A stretch of 64,000 nucleotides of DNA from NCBI RefSeq assembly GCF_026151205.1, contig NC_087074.1:10139226-10203225 (forward strand), given 5' to 3'. This document shows positions 12,246-21,703 of this stretch, in pieces; the stretch's first letter is position 1, and the number at the start of each line of letters is the position of its first letter. A model generated the notes under the pieces. The model was not told where the DNA came from and did no database searches. It saw nothing but the letters and a program-made list of their open reading frames with translations. Source of the DNA: Bolinopsis microptera. Lineage: Eukaryota > Ctenophora > Tentaculata > Lobata > Bolinopsidae. The translations under genes and the position numbers were made by a program.

Positions 12246-13124
12246 TACTTAGGGGGGGGGGGGGGGGGGGGGTCAACCTCATTTTACCTCATCCCAATTT
12301 TGCCTTTTTTGGCTGCCCGAATGAGGTAAAATGAGGTAAAATGAGGTAAATTTCGGCAAAAATTTTATAGATCATGACTCTCGTTCTTAAATAATTTTGC
12401 CGATAATCAGGTTAGTTTACTCAAATCAGACATCCTGAGCTACTTGTCAGTGATCTAGTCTTATTATGGGACTATTCTAATAGTAATACACTAAAATGTA
12501 CATAATGGCCACATTTATATACAACTTATGAAGCAACATATACCCTAAAAGGCTTATTTTCGGAAATGTGGCTGAAAAACGGATTTTTGCCGAGCGAACA
12601 ATGACAGTATCCACTAATGGGCTATTGGACTGTTACCTAGAAAGGTCTTAAAGACTCATGAACAACATAGCATTTGTCACAAGATGTAAGATGACTCACT
12701 CTGTGTCCAGAAACACCTACAAAAATTGGAGAATGATCTACTTTATTGGGCATCTCTCTTAATGGGCCAGGACAGCAGCATATTTGTGTCTTACGAAAGG
12801 GCATTTTTTTAAATTACGGTTTCTTAAGGTCAAAGGATCGGCTGCTAACAGCAAATTGTTCGCAATTGCCGACTCATGCACATCATATACTCAAAAACGC
12901 TCACTTTAGGAGTCATTAGTAAATAACTACTACATGATTGGACACGTTCAAAAAAAGGTGGCACTAGATATTGATTTTTTTAAATGCGTTTTAAAAATAG
13001 TCATTGCTCTTTGTTGGTTGATATATCTATCTATACCTTTAGAAATTCGATTGAATTGCATGATCCTAAAATCACGGAGTCTCTAGTGCTTATATCACAG
13101 GAGTTATCGTTATTTTAGCGCCAA

Positions 13125-14195
13125 GGATTCAAAAGTCACCCAATTAAAAATGCAAGATGAATCAACACTAGTAGATAATCTGAAAAGTACTATTCACAAA
13201 GACGCCAAAATTGATATGGTGACTATAATGCATGTAAGGAATGGAATGTCTTATCTGAAATTGTTATTGGTGCCAATTTATATCCATTCTATGATTCTAA
13301 TTATGTGATTTTTGAATCCATGTCTAAGCTTATACCATATTAAAGGCCATTGAGCGACAATTTTTGATCTGGGTGCTTAAATGATTCAAAAATCACATAA
13401 ATCTAGCTACCAAATATGTAATTTTCTTTAAAGTGTGACAATTGAATCATATGTAATGTTCAAGTTGTAATGACATTTTGAAAGGAAAGGTAACGAATCG
13501 ATAATCACATTTCAAAAATTCAATTAAGTATTATACGTTACTGAATACTGATTGATTCATTTGTCACATTATGGAGACAAAATTATCATAGCTTGAGTAG
13601 TAAAAGTACTTGCCTAGTTTACTCAGTTTAAAATCAGTGTTTTGTGATTATTGATTCCACTATTACTCTAATAACGAACTTCTCCATGACCATAAACTAG
13701 TGTCACAACAAATTACTGCAGATTTACTATGAATACCAACCTGATATAGAGCCAAAAAGTGATACATTCCCCTGATACAGTATCATTTCAATACATGCTC
13801 ATTTATGTGATTTTTGACTCATTATAGCACTTTTAACCATCTAAATTATCTAAATATTAGTTAGCATGATATAATTGTGATTGATAGAGTTCATTGTTAC
13901 AATCATTCCGTTGATATTCATATCACATTCATCATTCTAAAATACTTAGTCAGAATTAACCCTGTGTGTGATAATTGCATCGTAACTCCACATTTAACCG
14001 GTGACTCTTCGCACTTTTAACACTCAACTATCTCAGAAAGGTTCAATAATCAAATTGAGAGGCAGGACACACTCACAGAATGTAAATTCATCATTAGAGG
14101 TGCAAGAAATGAATATTTTGTGATTTCTGGCTCATATCTGCACAATTAACAGATATAAAGAGATGAATGACTTAATTATGTGACATTTGAATCTT
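13125..14195. repeat. Dispersed array of a ~17-bp motif, ATGTGAyWWWTGAATCa, both orientations
   Basis: Close matches at 13125 (-), 13303 (+), 13381 (-), 13434 (+), 13494 (-), 13553 (-), 13642 (+), 13804 (+), 13966 (+), 14118 (+) and 14178 (+), with weaker ones between. Spacing is irregular, about 40-170 bp, and the sequence between copies is not repeated. That looks like a protein-binding-site array rather than a minisatellite. It lies in the core of the 8.8-kb element. Confidence 0.6.
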
Positions 14196-14355
14196 TTTGG
14201 ACCACATATTAAAATTTGGTTAACTTTCATAGCATACTCCTTGAGATACAAGTATTTTAAAATGCTTCACACAATTTTGGCAGTGAAAAATCAATCTGTA
14301 GTGCCACCTTTTTATGAACGTGTCAATAAGCTTTATTACAATTTGTAATAATATA

Positions 14356-14908
14356 AGCCGTGATCGAATGGAAAAAGCGAGCGACCGATTTCATTCTCGG
14401 TATCAATTTGCATTTGCGGACGGTTATTCAAATTAATATCATTTCCTTTTGTTTGGAAAAGAGAGACACTGGCAGCGGTACACTCTACCCATGATTATGG
14501 GTTTTGGTCAAATATCATCTCTTTTTGATTATAATGTCAGGATAATTTACAAAGCCGAAATGTAAACTCATAACTTCATTCATATTTATATTAATAAATA
14601 TGAGGTAATTTCATCGATTTCGAAATTTTACCTGACTGAATATGGCACTTTTTACTCATTCAAGTTGGCATTAAATTCATATATAATGCCATTTAAATAT
14701 CGTGGGAAAGCAGAATTTATTCGAAATCACGAATGAGCAAAATTCTCACCTTTCGCACGTGCAAACTTTGAGCGGACGTTGCGTGCGCATACAATATTGA
14801 ATCACGGTAAATTTTTGCATAGCAGTATTTTATATATTTTTTACATATTTGATTGACCGTTCTCAAATGCAAAATGATACCGAGAATGAAATCGGTCGCT
14901 CGCTTTAT
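14356..14908. mobile_element. MITE-like element with ~55-bp inverted ends
   Basis: AAGCGAGCGACCGATTTCAT and CTCGGTATCA at the left end (14374-14405) reappear inverted at 14868-14904, followed on both sides by a TTTGCATTTG/GACGGT-like match. The core is AT-rich with no coding frame. It is nested in the 8.8-kb element. A TSD was not identified. Confidence 0.6.
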
Positions 14909-14933
14909 ATTCCGACGAGTACCAAAGCCCAAA

Positions 14934-15003
14934 GGGGTTATAATAGTAAAGGGGGTATAATAGTAAAGGGGGTACAATAGTAAAGGGGGTACATAGTATA
15001 CCC
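14934..15003. repeat. Short tandem repeat, ~18-bp unit GGGGGTATAATAGTAAA
   Basis: Four imperfect copies of an AAAGGGGGTAYAATAGT unit. No function is evident. Confidence 0.8.
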
Positions 15004-15232
15004 CCAATAAAGACACCGCTCGTGCTTGCCAGCACTGTGATTAGGGAATTTTTTAGGAGATATCTATCCGAAGGAGATGATTGTGAACTGTACTAATGTT
15101 TCACCGCGTAAGTGCAATTATCTAGATTTATGTATTAGCGTTTACAGGGGCAAGTTTAGAGTAACACTTTATGATAAACGGAAAGACTACAGTTTTAAAG
15201 TAATTTCTTATCCTTTTTAGATGGGAATATCC

Positions 15233-15314
15233 TTGTAGGTTTACGACCTACCAGGACGCGCGCCGAGTTGGACACAATATATGGAACAGATATTTTACGA
15301 GTATCACCCGTTAA
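15233..15314 (+). mobile_element. Micro-element family 1, TSD GAATATCC
   Basis: 82 bp with perfect 8-bp flanks GAATATCC (15225-15232 and 15315-15322). It has the shared family 1 segments TAGGTTTACGACCTACCAGG, GCGCGCCGAGTTGGAC and ATTTTACGAGTATCACCCG. Confidence 0.85.
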
Positions 15315-15322
15315 GAATATCC

Positions 15323-16660
15323 CAAAGAATCTTTCTTACGGGGTATTTATTTCTCAGCTTGTTAGATTCGCTAATATTAATACGACAATAGAGGGATTTT
15401 ATAGTAACATTTGTGACTTAGCTATTTAGTTAAGAAGCTTGTAAATCAAGGCTTTAATCCTGCTGCCTCGCGCAAAAAGTTTTTGAAGTTTTACAATTCT
15501 AAACTTAATATCTGGTGTAAATATGGGGTAGATATTTACGATCGTGTTATCAAAATATTTGATTAGGAATGTGTAGACTGTTGAAATGTTGGAAAAGTAG
15601 TACATATTATTTGTTTGTCTTTCATATTACGTTATTATTAATTTGGACCTTGACTCTTGTATTGAGTGTAATGTGCCTTTTCTCTTCGGCTCACGCTTCC
15701 CGCGTGTTGTTGTACCTGGAACCTAGATTGAGTTCCTATTTTCACCTTATTAACACTGGTTGAGATATTTTGTGCGTGTCTAGGGATCTCTTTGGTGAGA
15801 TTAGTTGTTGTATTACTGTTTAGCTGACTTAGTTTATATTCTTATTTTATTTTACCCTTTTTAGTTTTTAGATGATTTATGTTATTTGCATGCTCATAGC
15901 AGTGTTGCGTTTTGTGGCTTTGTACTATATACTGCATTGCTTTGAATTTGAATTTCTGATGTTATTGATTTTCAGCGCTATGTAACCTGGCAGTAACGTT
16001 GAAAATGACTTTTATTTGAGGGGGTCTGTAGTCCCCCCGCATTGTATGTTTGTGTTTCACTGATTTGTAAACTGAAGACGTAAATACAGTAGTTATCTAC
16101 AAATCACTCCCAAACTGAGCGTTTTAGAGTCGAATCTCGAACCCTGTCATTCAGCCAAGTAATCTTAATCTGAAGTTCTAGAATTACAGTTCTAATATTC
16201 TAGTACTAATGTATTAGTGCCCTAGATAAGATCTCGAGGCAGCTGTAATAACAAAAGAGCTAGCTAGTAACCACTTGATTAAAAAACGAGGGATTGACAC
16301 ACATTATGATATAATGATGGGAAAATCTATGCGAACCAAACCACTGCGGTATTACTATTATGGTAAATGAGCTAAATTAAACTGCAACCAACAGATCTCA
16401 ATCCAGCGATTACACACCAATATTGGTCGAGGCAGTGAAGTCAATTATAATTATTAAGTTGAGTACTGGTCAGCGGTCAAGCAACAATCTGGCCCGGATC
16501 CAGTGCCGAATTATTTTATGTCCGGTATTCTTAGAGTCTTAGTACATATCATGGTCTTCTGGAATGAATAAATTAAAAGTTGAATTTTGGTCATTACATT
16601 TTGGCTAAATTGGTGGCAATGAAAAATTGTTGGAGTTTTCACAAATCATGCAACTTAGTT
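15323..16660. other. Interior of the 8.8-kb element, no recognised feature
   Basis: About 1.3 kb of AT-rich sequence with no long open frame. Coding-like scraps at 15320-15765 (short frames separated by stops) might be decayed protein sequence, but I cannot assign them to a family. Confidence 0.5.
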
Positions 16661-17331
16661 AAACTTATTTAATAATCACTCATAAAGTGAACGTTTTTGA
16701 GTATATGATTATGATGTGCATGAGTCGGCAATTGCAAACAATTTGCTGTTAGCAACTGACCCTTTGACCTTTACTTTGACCTTTACTAAAGTAACCGTAA
16801 TTTAAAAAAATTGCCCTTTCGTAAGACACAAGTATGCTGTTGGCCTGGCCCATTAAGAGAGATGCCCAATAAAGTAGATCATTCTCCAATTTTTGTAGGT
16901 GTTTCTGGACACAAAGTGAGTCATCTTACATCTTGTGACAAATGCTATGTTGCTCATGAGTCTTTAAGACCTTTCTAGGTAACAGTCCAATAGCCCATTT
17001 GTGAATACTGTCATTGTTGATGTTCGCTCGTATGAAATAATTTTGTAATGAATTTTTTTATGCCTTTTTTGTATCGCATTTTTTGGATAAAGTTGATTGA
17101 TTAAAAGTAAATAATTGTACACTAATTTTGTCTCAGATCTACGTTTTTTACGTTTGGAATTTTTGATAAAATATTTTTAGATCATGAATACGATGTTGTA
17201 ACATTGAAACGTCGAGTTATTCCTTTCCTGATTAGAGCATATTTCCTTGTCGCATCAAACAGGATCAATACAAATTTACACAAGAATGCAATCGTACACG
17301 TAATAGAGAAGGAGCTAGGAAGTGAACTGCT

Positions 17332-19065
17332 TTGCGATATGTTGTTATGTTTAAGTTTAACCTTCGTTCGTTTCTCACCAAAGAATGGGAATTTCTCCGC
17401 CTTTCAGGGTCCTTTATCATCATAACGGGTGTGTATAGCCTGATGGGGTTTATAACCCTGGTCTTTGCTGGTAAGATGAACCAGGCTCACTTGGCAGGGG
17501 TGGGACTAGCTATCACGCTCTTCAATCTTGCTGTAAATTCAGTTTCCTCCGGATACTCCTCTATATTTGACACATACGGGCCCCAGGTTCATGGCTCTGA
17601 GAGGAAGTCTGAGTTAGGGACTGTTCTCTTCAAATGTCTCCTTCAGGGCATCCTGGTCAACTTAATTATTGTGGGTCCATACCTGAACTTGGTGTTCATC
17701 GTAGACCTGTTACCTGACTCAGGGTTGTACTCGGACACACCTGATCTAAGTGATCCAGGAGAGGATTTTAGAGATATAGCAGTGGCTTATCTTAGGATGA
17801 CTTTGGTGGTGGAGAATCTAGATTACACCCTGGTCATGATTTCTAAGTACTTTGCTATCCAGGGGTACGACAAGTTCGTGTATTTAGTCTCTGTTGTCAT
17901 GGTTGGGTGTCATATCCTCTTTAACTACATTCTAGTGACGGTATTTCAGCTTGGTGTTGACGGGTTAAGCTTGGCTGCTATCTTAGGACGGCTGTTTCCG
18001 CTTTTAGTGTCGTTGACAGTTTGTTTCATCATGGTGAGGAGAGGGAAATTTTCTTGGAACGGGTTTTCTATTCGTGCCCTGTTAGGCTGGGGACCAATGG
18101 TTAAACTGGGCCTGGCTGGAGCTATCGAGTGTTTTGCAGAAGTTTTCCTAATTGAGATAGCAGTTTTCTTGAGTCAGTTCGACGGGGCGGATGCTTTATC
18201 TGTGGTAATCATAATGAATCAGCTAACATTCATTTGGTGGGCCGTAGCGTATGGTATGGCCCGAGCATCAGCTAATCTCATTGGGATGGCTTTGGGAGAG
18301 GGAGACGCAAATAAAACACGATACGTTATGAAACTATCTCTTCTGAACTCAATTTTAGTATCCACAACGCTTGCTATCATCTGCTATTCCTTGAGAATTG
18401 AAGAAGTTCTGATGTTTTCCTCCGATGGTGACGTTAAGGATTTATTCTTGGCAACGTTTTGGGTAGTTTGCCTGGGTATCCCCGTAAATAACGTGCAAGT
18501 ATCTCTCAACCAAGGGATCCTCGTAGCTTTTGGTGCCCAGGAGTACACAGCATGGTCTATGAGTATAGTCTGTTATTTGATCGGACTACCAATAATTCTC
18601 ATAACAATATTTCTATCAGACTTAAGGGTTTCTGGTATTTTCTTGGGGGTCATCGTAGTGGACGTTATTACGATAGTGACGGCTTCGCTAAAGATTTGGA
18701 CGGTTGACATCGACAAAGAAATTACCAATTCTAAGGAGAGAGTGGATGGAAAGAAAGGAAATTCTCGTGCGCGTGATTCAGATTGCGTTGCTGGGACAGA
18801 AACGTCAGCCAATGGAATTTACGATAACCCAACCTGTTCTGTGAAGTATGATGCAAATGAAAAGACTGTTCAAACACAAGAGACTGCTACTAATAATGAC
18901 GAGGCTAGTGATCCTAATGATGATATTTTTGGAGACATACTTGAGGAGGATCAGGGTAGAGATCCTAACGCTGATTTTAAGGAAATAAGAAACGTTTTAC
19001 TAGCTTTTATTGCAGCTGTTATATTCTGTGTGAGTTTAGCTGGGATTTCCTTGATCAGACAATAA
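17332..19065 (+). CDS. MATE-family (SLC47-like) multidrug/organic-cation antiporter, intronless
   Basis: 577 codons without an intron. MATE proteins export organic cations or drugs in exchange for H+ or Na+ across membranes. About twelve hydrophobic segments fill residues ~25-450, followed by a charged loop (~465-545) and one more hydrophobic segment near the C-terminus (LLAFIAAVIFCVSLAGISLI). A 12+1 layout of this kind is known for animal SLC47 proteins. Family-like stretches are ANLIGMALGEGDANKTR and the QGILVAFGAQEYTAWSMSIVCYLIGLPI region. The start could be the first Met or Met6. Lack of introns and the Penelope-like 5' flank suggest a retrocopy. The frame is intact, so it may still be functional. 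A diverged inverted partial copy follows it. Confidence 0.85.
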   Translation: MRYVVMFKFNLRSFLTKEWEFLRLSGSFIIITGVYSLMGFITLVFAGKMNQAHLAGVGLAITLFNLAVNSVSSGYSSIFDTYGPQVHGSERKSELGTVLFKCLLQGILVNLIIVGPYLNLVFIVDLLPDSGLYSDTPDLSDPGEDFRDIAVAYLRMTLVVENLDYTLVMISKYFAIQGYDKFVYLVSVVMVGCHILFNYILVTVFQLGVDGLSLAAILGRLFPLLVSLTVCFIMVRRGKFSWNGFSIRALLGWGPMVKLGLAGAIECFAEVFLIEIAVFLSQFDGADALSVVIIMNQLTFIWWAVAYGMARASANLIGMALGEGDANKTRYVMKLSLLNSILVSTTLAIICYSLRIEEVLMFSSDGDVKDLFLATFWVVCLGIPVNNVQVSLNQGILVAFGAQEYTAWSMSIVCYLIGLPIILITIFLSDLRVSGIFLGVIVVDVITIVTASLKIWTVDIDKEITNSKERVDGKKGNSRARDSDCVAGTETSANGIYDNPTCSVKYDANEKTVQTQETATNNDEASDPNDDIFGDILEEDQGRDPNADFKEIRNVLLAFIAAVIFCVSLAGISLIRQ

Positions 19066-19451
19066 ACTGGGCTTTGTTCAAATGGTTTGAATGTTAAACC
19101 TCGATTGCTGTTGGTGAATTTAGATATTTCGATAGGGACATCTTATATTCGAAAGTATATGATTATTGGAGGTGATTTGGTTCTGAATCTGTACGTCAAA
19201 TCTATTGAGGTGTCATAACTTCCATTATTGTTATCGCCGATGTTTCAATTTTTCAATACAGATGACAAATGACAAACTGGCTAAATTTGAAATATGTGAT
19301 CGTAGATACAACTTTTATTTGTGCACAGTTTATAGAGGAATTTTGAACCTAAAGACAATCAAATACAGTAAAACCCCGATTTACCTCGCCCCGATTTACC
19401 GCAAACCCCGATTTATCACGGCTGTTTCCTTTCTCCCAAAGGATTATCTCT

Positions 19452-20258
19452 CGTTGCCAAGAATAAATCCTTAACGTCACCATCGGAGGAAAACATCAGA
19501 ACTTCTTCAGTTCTCAAGGAATAGCAGATGATAGCAAGCGTTGTGGATTCTAAAATTGAGTTCAGAAGAGATAGTTTCATAACGTATCGTGTTTTATTTG
19601 CGTCTCCCTCTCCCAAAGCCATCCCAATGAGATTAGCTGATGCTCGGGCCATACCATACGCTACGGCCCACCAAATGAATGTTAGCTGATTCATTATGAT
19701 TACCACAGATAAAGCATCCGCCCCGTCGAACTGACTCAAGAAAACTGCTATCTCAATTAGGAAAACTTCTGCAAAACACTCGATAGCTCCAGCCAGGCCC
19801 AGTTTAACCATTGGTCCCCAGCCTAACAGGGCACGAATAGAAAACCCGTTCCAAGAAAATTTCCCTCTCCTCACCATGATGAAACAAACTGTCAACGACA
19901 CTAAAAGCGGAAACAGCCGTCCTAAGATAGCAGCCAAGCTTAACCCGTCAACACCAAGCTGAAATACCGTCACTAGAATGTAGTTAAAGAGGATATGACA
20001 CCCAACCATGACAACAGAGACTAAATACACGAACTTGTCGTACCCCTGGATAGCAAAGTACTTAGAAATCATGACCAGGGTGTAATCTAGATTCTCCACC
20101 ACCAAAGTCATCCTAAGATAAGCCACTGCTATATCTCTAAAATCCTCTCCTGGATCACTTAGATCAGGTGTGTCCGAGTACAACCCTGAGTCAGGTAACA
20201 GGTCTACGATGAACACCAAGTTCAGGTATGGACCCGCAATAATTAAGTTGACCAAGAT
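19452..20258 (-). pseudogene. Inverted, truncated copy of the adjacent MATE ORF
   Basis: The minus strand repeats the segment at about 17652-18460 of the MATE ORF almost exactly, in the opposite orientation. It lacks the N-terminal and C-terminal parts. The encoded peptide differs at only a few positions (for example IIVG to IIAG, ILVST to ILEST, LRIEE to LRTEE). It stays open through the copied part but ends in unrelated sequence. Together with the intact copy it forms an ~800-bp-armed hairpin in single-stranded DNA. Confidence 0.9.
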
Positions 20259-20274
20259 GAATACTGTCTGGTTC

Positions 20275-20610
20275 GCTCGGCAAAAATCCGTTTTTCAGCC
20301 ACATTTCCGAAAATAAGCCTTTTAGGGTATATGTTGCTTCATAAGTTGTATATAAATGTGGCCATTATGTACATTTTAGTGCATCAGAATAGTCTCTACA
20401 ACCTTCCTAGGCGGAAATGCCAAAAAATCACGGAAATTATGAACTGCGTCAAGCCAAAAACCGTTTTCGGCCATATTTCCGAAACGAAGCATTTTAAGGT
20501 ATATGTTGCTTCGTAAGTTGTACATAAATGTGGCCATGAGGCACATTTTGGAGTATCGGAAGAGTCTTTAAGACCTTCCTGGACTGAAATACAAAAATTC
20601 GAGTGACCGC
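20275..20610. repeat. Tandem subterminal repeat of the 8.8-kb element, ~180-bp spacing
   Basis: The segment AAAAATCCGTTTTTCAGCCA, TTTCCGAAA, GGTATATGTTGCTTC and TAARTTGTAYATAAATGTGG occurs at 20281-20395 and again, diverged, at 20455-20580. Its inverse is at 12480-12600. Confidence 0.75.
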
Positions 20611-21043
20611 GAAACCCTGAAAAAGGGTGTGGCCGAAAACGCCCTCATTGCATTTATTTCAAAAATGCAATGAAGTCCAAATGTTTTAAGAATCATCTAG
20701 AGAGGTGATAACTGTTGAGAAATCGCTTTTAACACGAAAAGCTAACGAGATTCCGTTTCGTCCCAGACAAACAGATTACCCCAAGTTTGGAGAGTAAGTA
20801 GGTTAAACTGGGAATGCCCCTTCCCAGGGACCACATCACCCCTAATAAACCATTAAATATCATGGGAGACCATGCACAGCCTCGAATTATAGTACAATGA
20901 CTTCGAATAAACCTTTTTTGTCTCTAAAAAAGGCTCAGAAAACTAGATTAATTTACCTCATTTTACCTCATTTTACCTCATCCCAATTTTGCCTTTTTTG
21001 GCTTCCCGAATGAGGTAAAATGAGGTTGACCCCCCCCCTACTT

Positions 21044-21703
21044 AACTTAAGTAAAGATCGTGAGATCACAATCTGAGTACGAGTTTATTTTTATGCCTGA
21101 CCACCTGAATCAGAAGGGTACATACTCGAATGATAATAGGTAATTGGGTAAACTTAGTTAAGTATCAGAATGTATATTTTCGAAATTTATCATTTATAAC
21201 TCGTACTGACATAATATATTCGTATAAACTCACTGAAATATTCTAATAAACTGCAAAAAAGTAAAACAAGATTTCAGTAAAACCCATTATAAATTAGCAT
21301 GCCACTCCCTATGCACGGCGCTCTTTTCAAGATTTTGCACAGGCGAGCGAATCGAGCAATAGACTAGCAAGCTAGGCAAGTAAAACAACTATCTAGATAA
21401 TGAACTATTGGTTGCAGGACTAAATGAGCATTGACCTTAAGCGATTCTTTTTTTAACGATTCAATTGGGTGGAGAATCGGGAAATCATATATTTAAACAA
21501 AAAGGGTTTACTGTGTACTGTGAAAACGTGCATTTCAGGTCAACCGGCATCAGACAACAAATTCAGAAGATTTATCATACTCTGAAAATTCAAACTTAAG
21601 CTCACCAAAATTCCCTAGAATATTAAACGTAACTGTATTTTCAGATGAACGAAATTCTATATCTTTGCTCTAATAAATTAACGAAGGTCTGAAAGTTCAA
21701 AGA
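21044..21703. other. Intergenic, downstream of AACS
   Basis: AT-rich, no open frame or repeat that I can support. For AACS, which runs on the minus strand, the 3' UTR should start here; TTTATTA (an AATAAA in the minus direction) occurs near 21670-21678. Confidence 0.5.

Larger units (their letters stand above)
17031..20259 (+). mobile_element. Insertion: Penelope-like 5' sequence + MATE ORF + inverted partial MATE copy
   Basis: The 3.2-kb segment splits the right arm of the 8.8-kb element. It is bounded by an imperfect ~20-bp direct repeat that starts AATACTGTC and ends in an identical GTTCGCTCG (17004-17030 and 20260-20279). Its first ~260 bp (about 17040-17300) matches the sequence just upstream of the Penelope-like ORF (42312-42570), including GATAAAGTTGATTGATTAAA, TAGATCATGAATACGATGT and ACATTGAAACGTCGAGT. 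Similarity fades where the Penelope ORF would begin, and a MATE ORF follows instead. The right end is an inverted, truncated copy of the same ORF. Confidence 0.7.
12252..21037. mobile_element. 8.8-kb composite element with G-run-capped inverted repeats, TSD TACTTA
   Basis: The left end is G21 then TCAACCTCATTTTACCTCAT (12252). The right end is ATGAGGTAAAATGAGGTTGA then C8, ending at 21037. The identical 6-bp TACTTA flanks both sides (12246-12251, 21038-21043). The arms continue inwards: about 12480-12600 is inverted at about 20279-20395, and 12600-12930 is inverted at 16667-17030. The right arm is therefore split by a 3.2-kb insertion (17031-20259). No transposase is recognisable, so the element is non-autonomous or decayed. 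Confidence 0.75.

Noticed and set aside
16130..16160. tRNA-like GAGTCGAATCTCGAACCC segment
   Set aside because: No full cloverleaf could be drawn around it.
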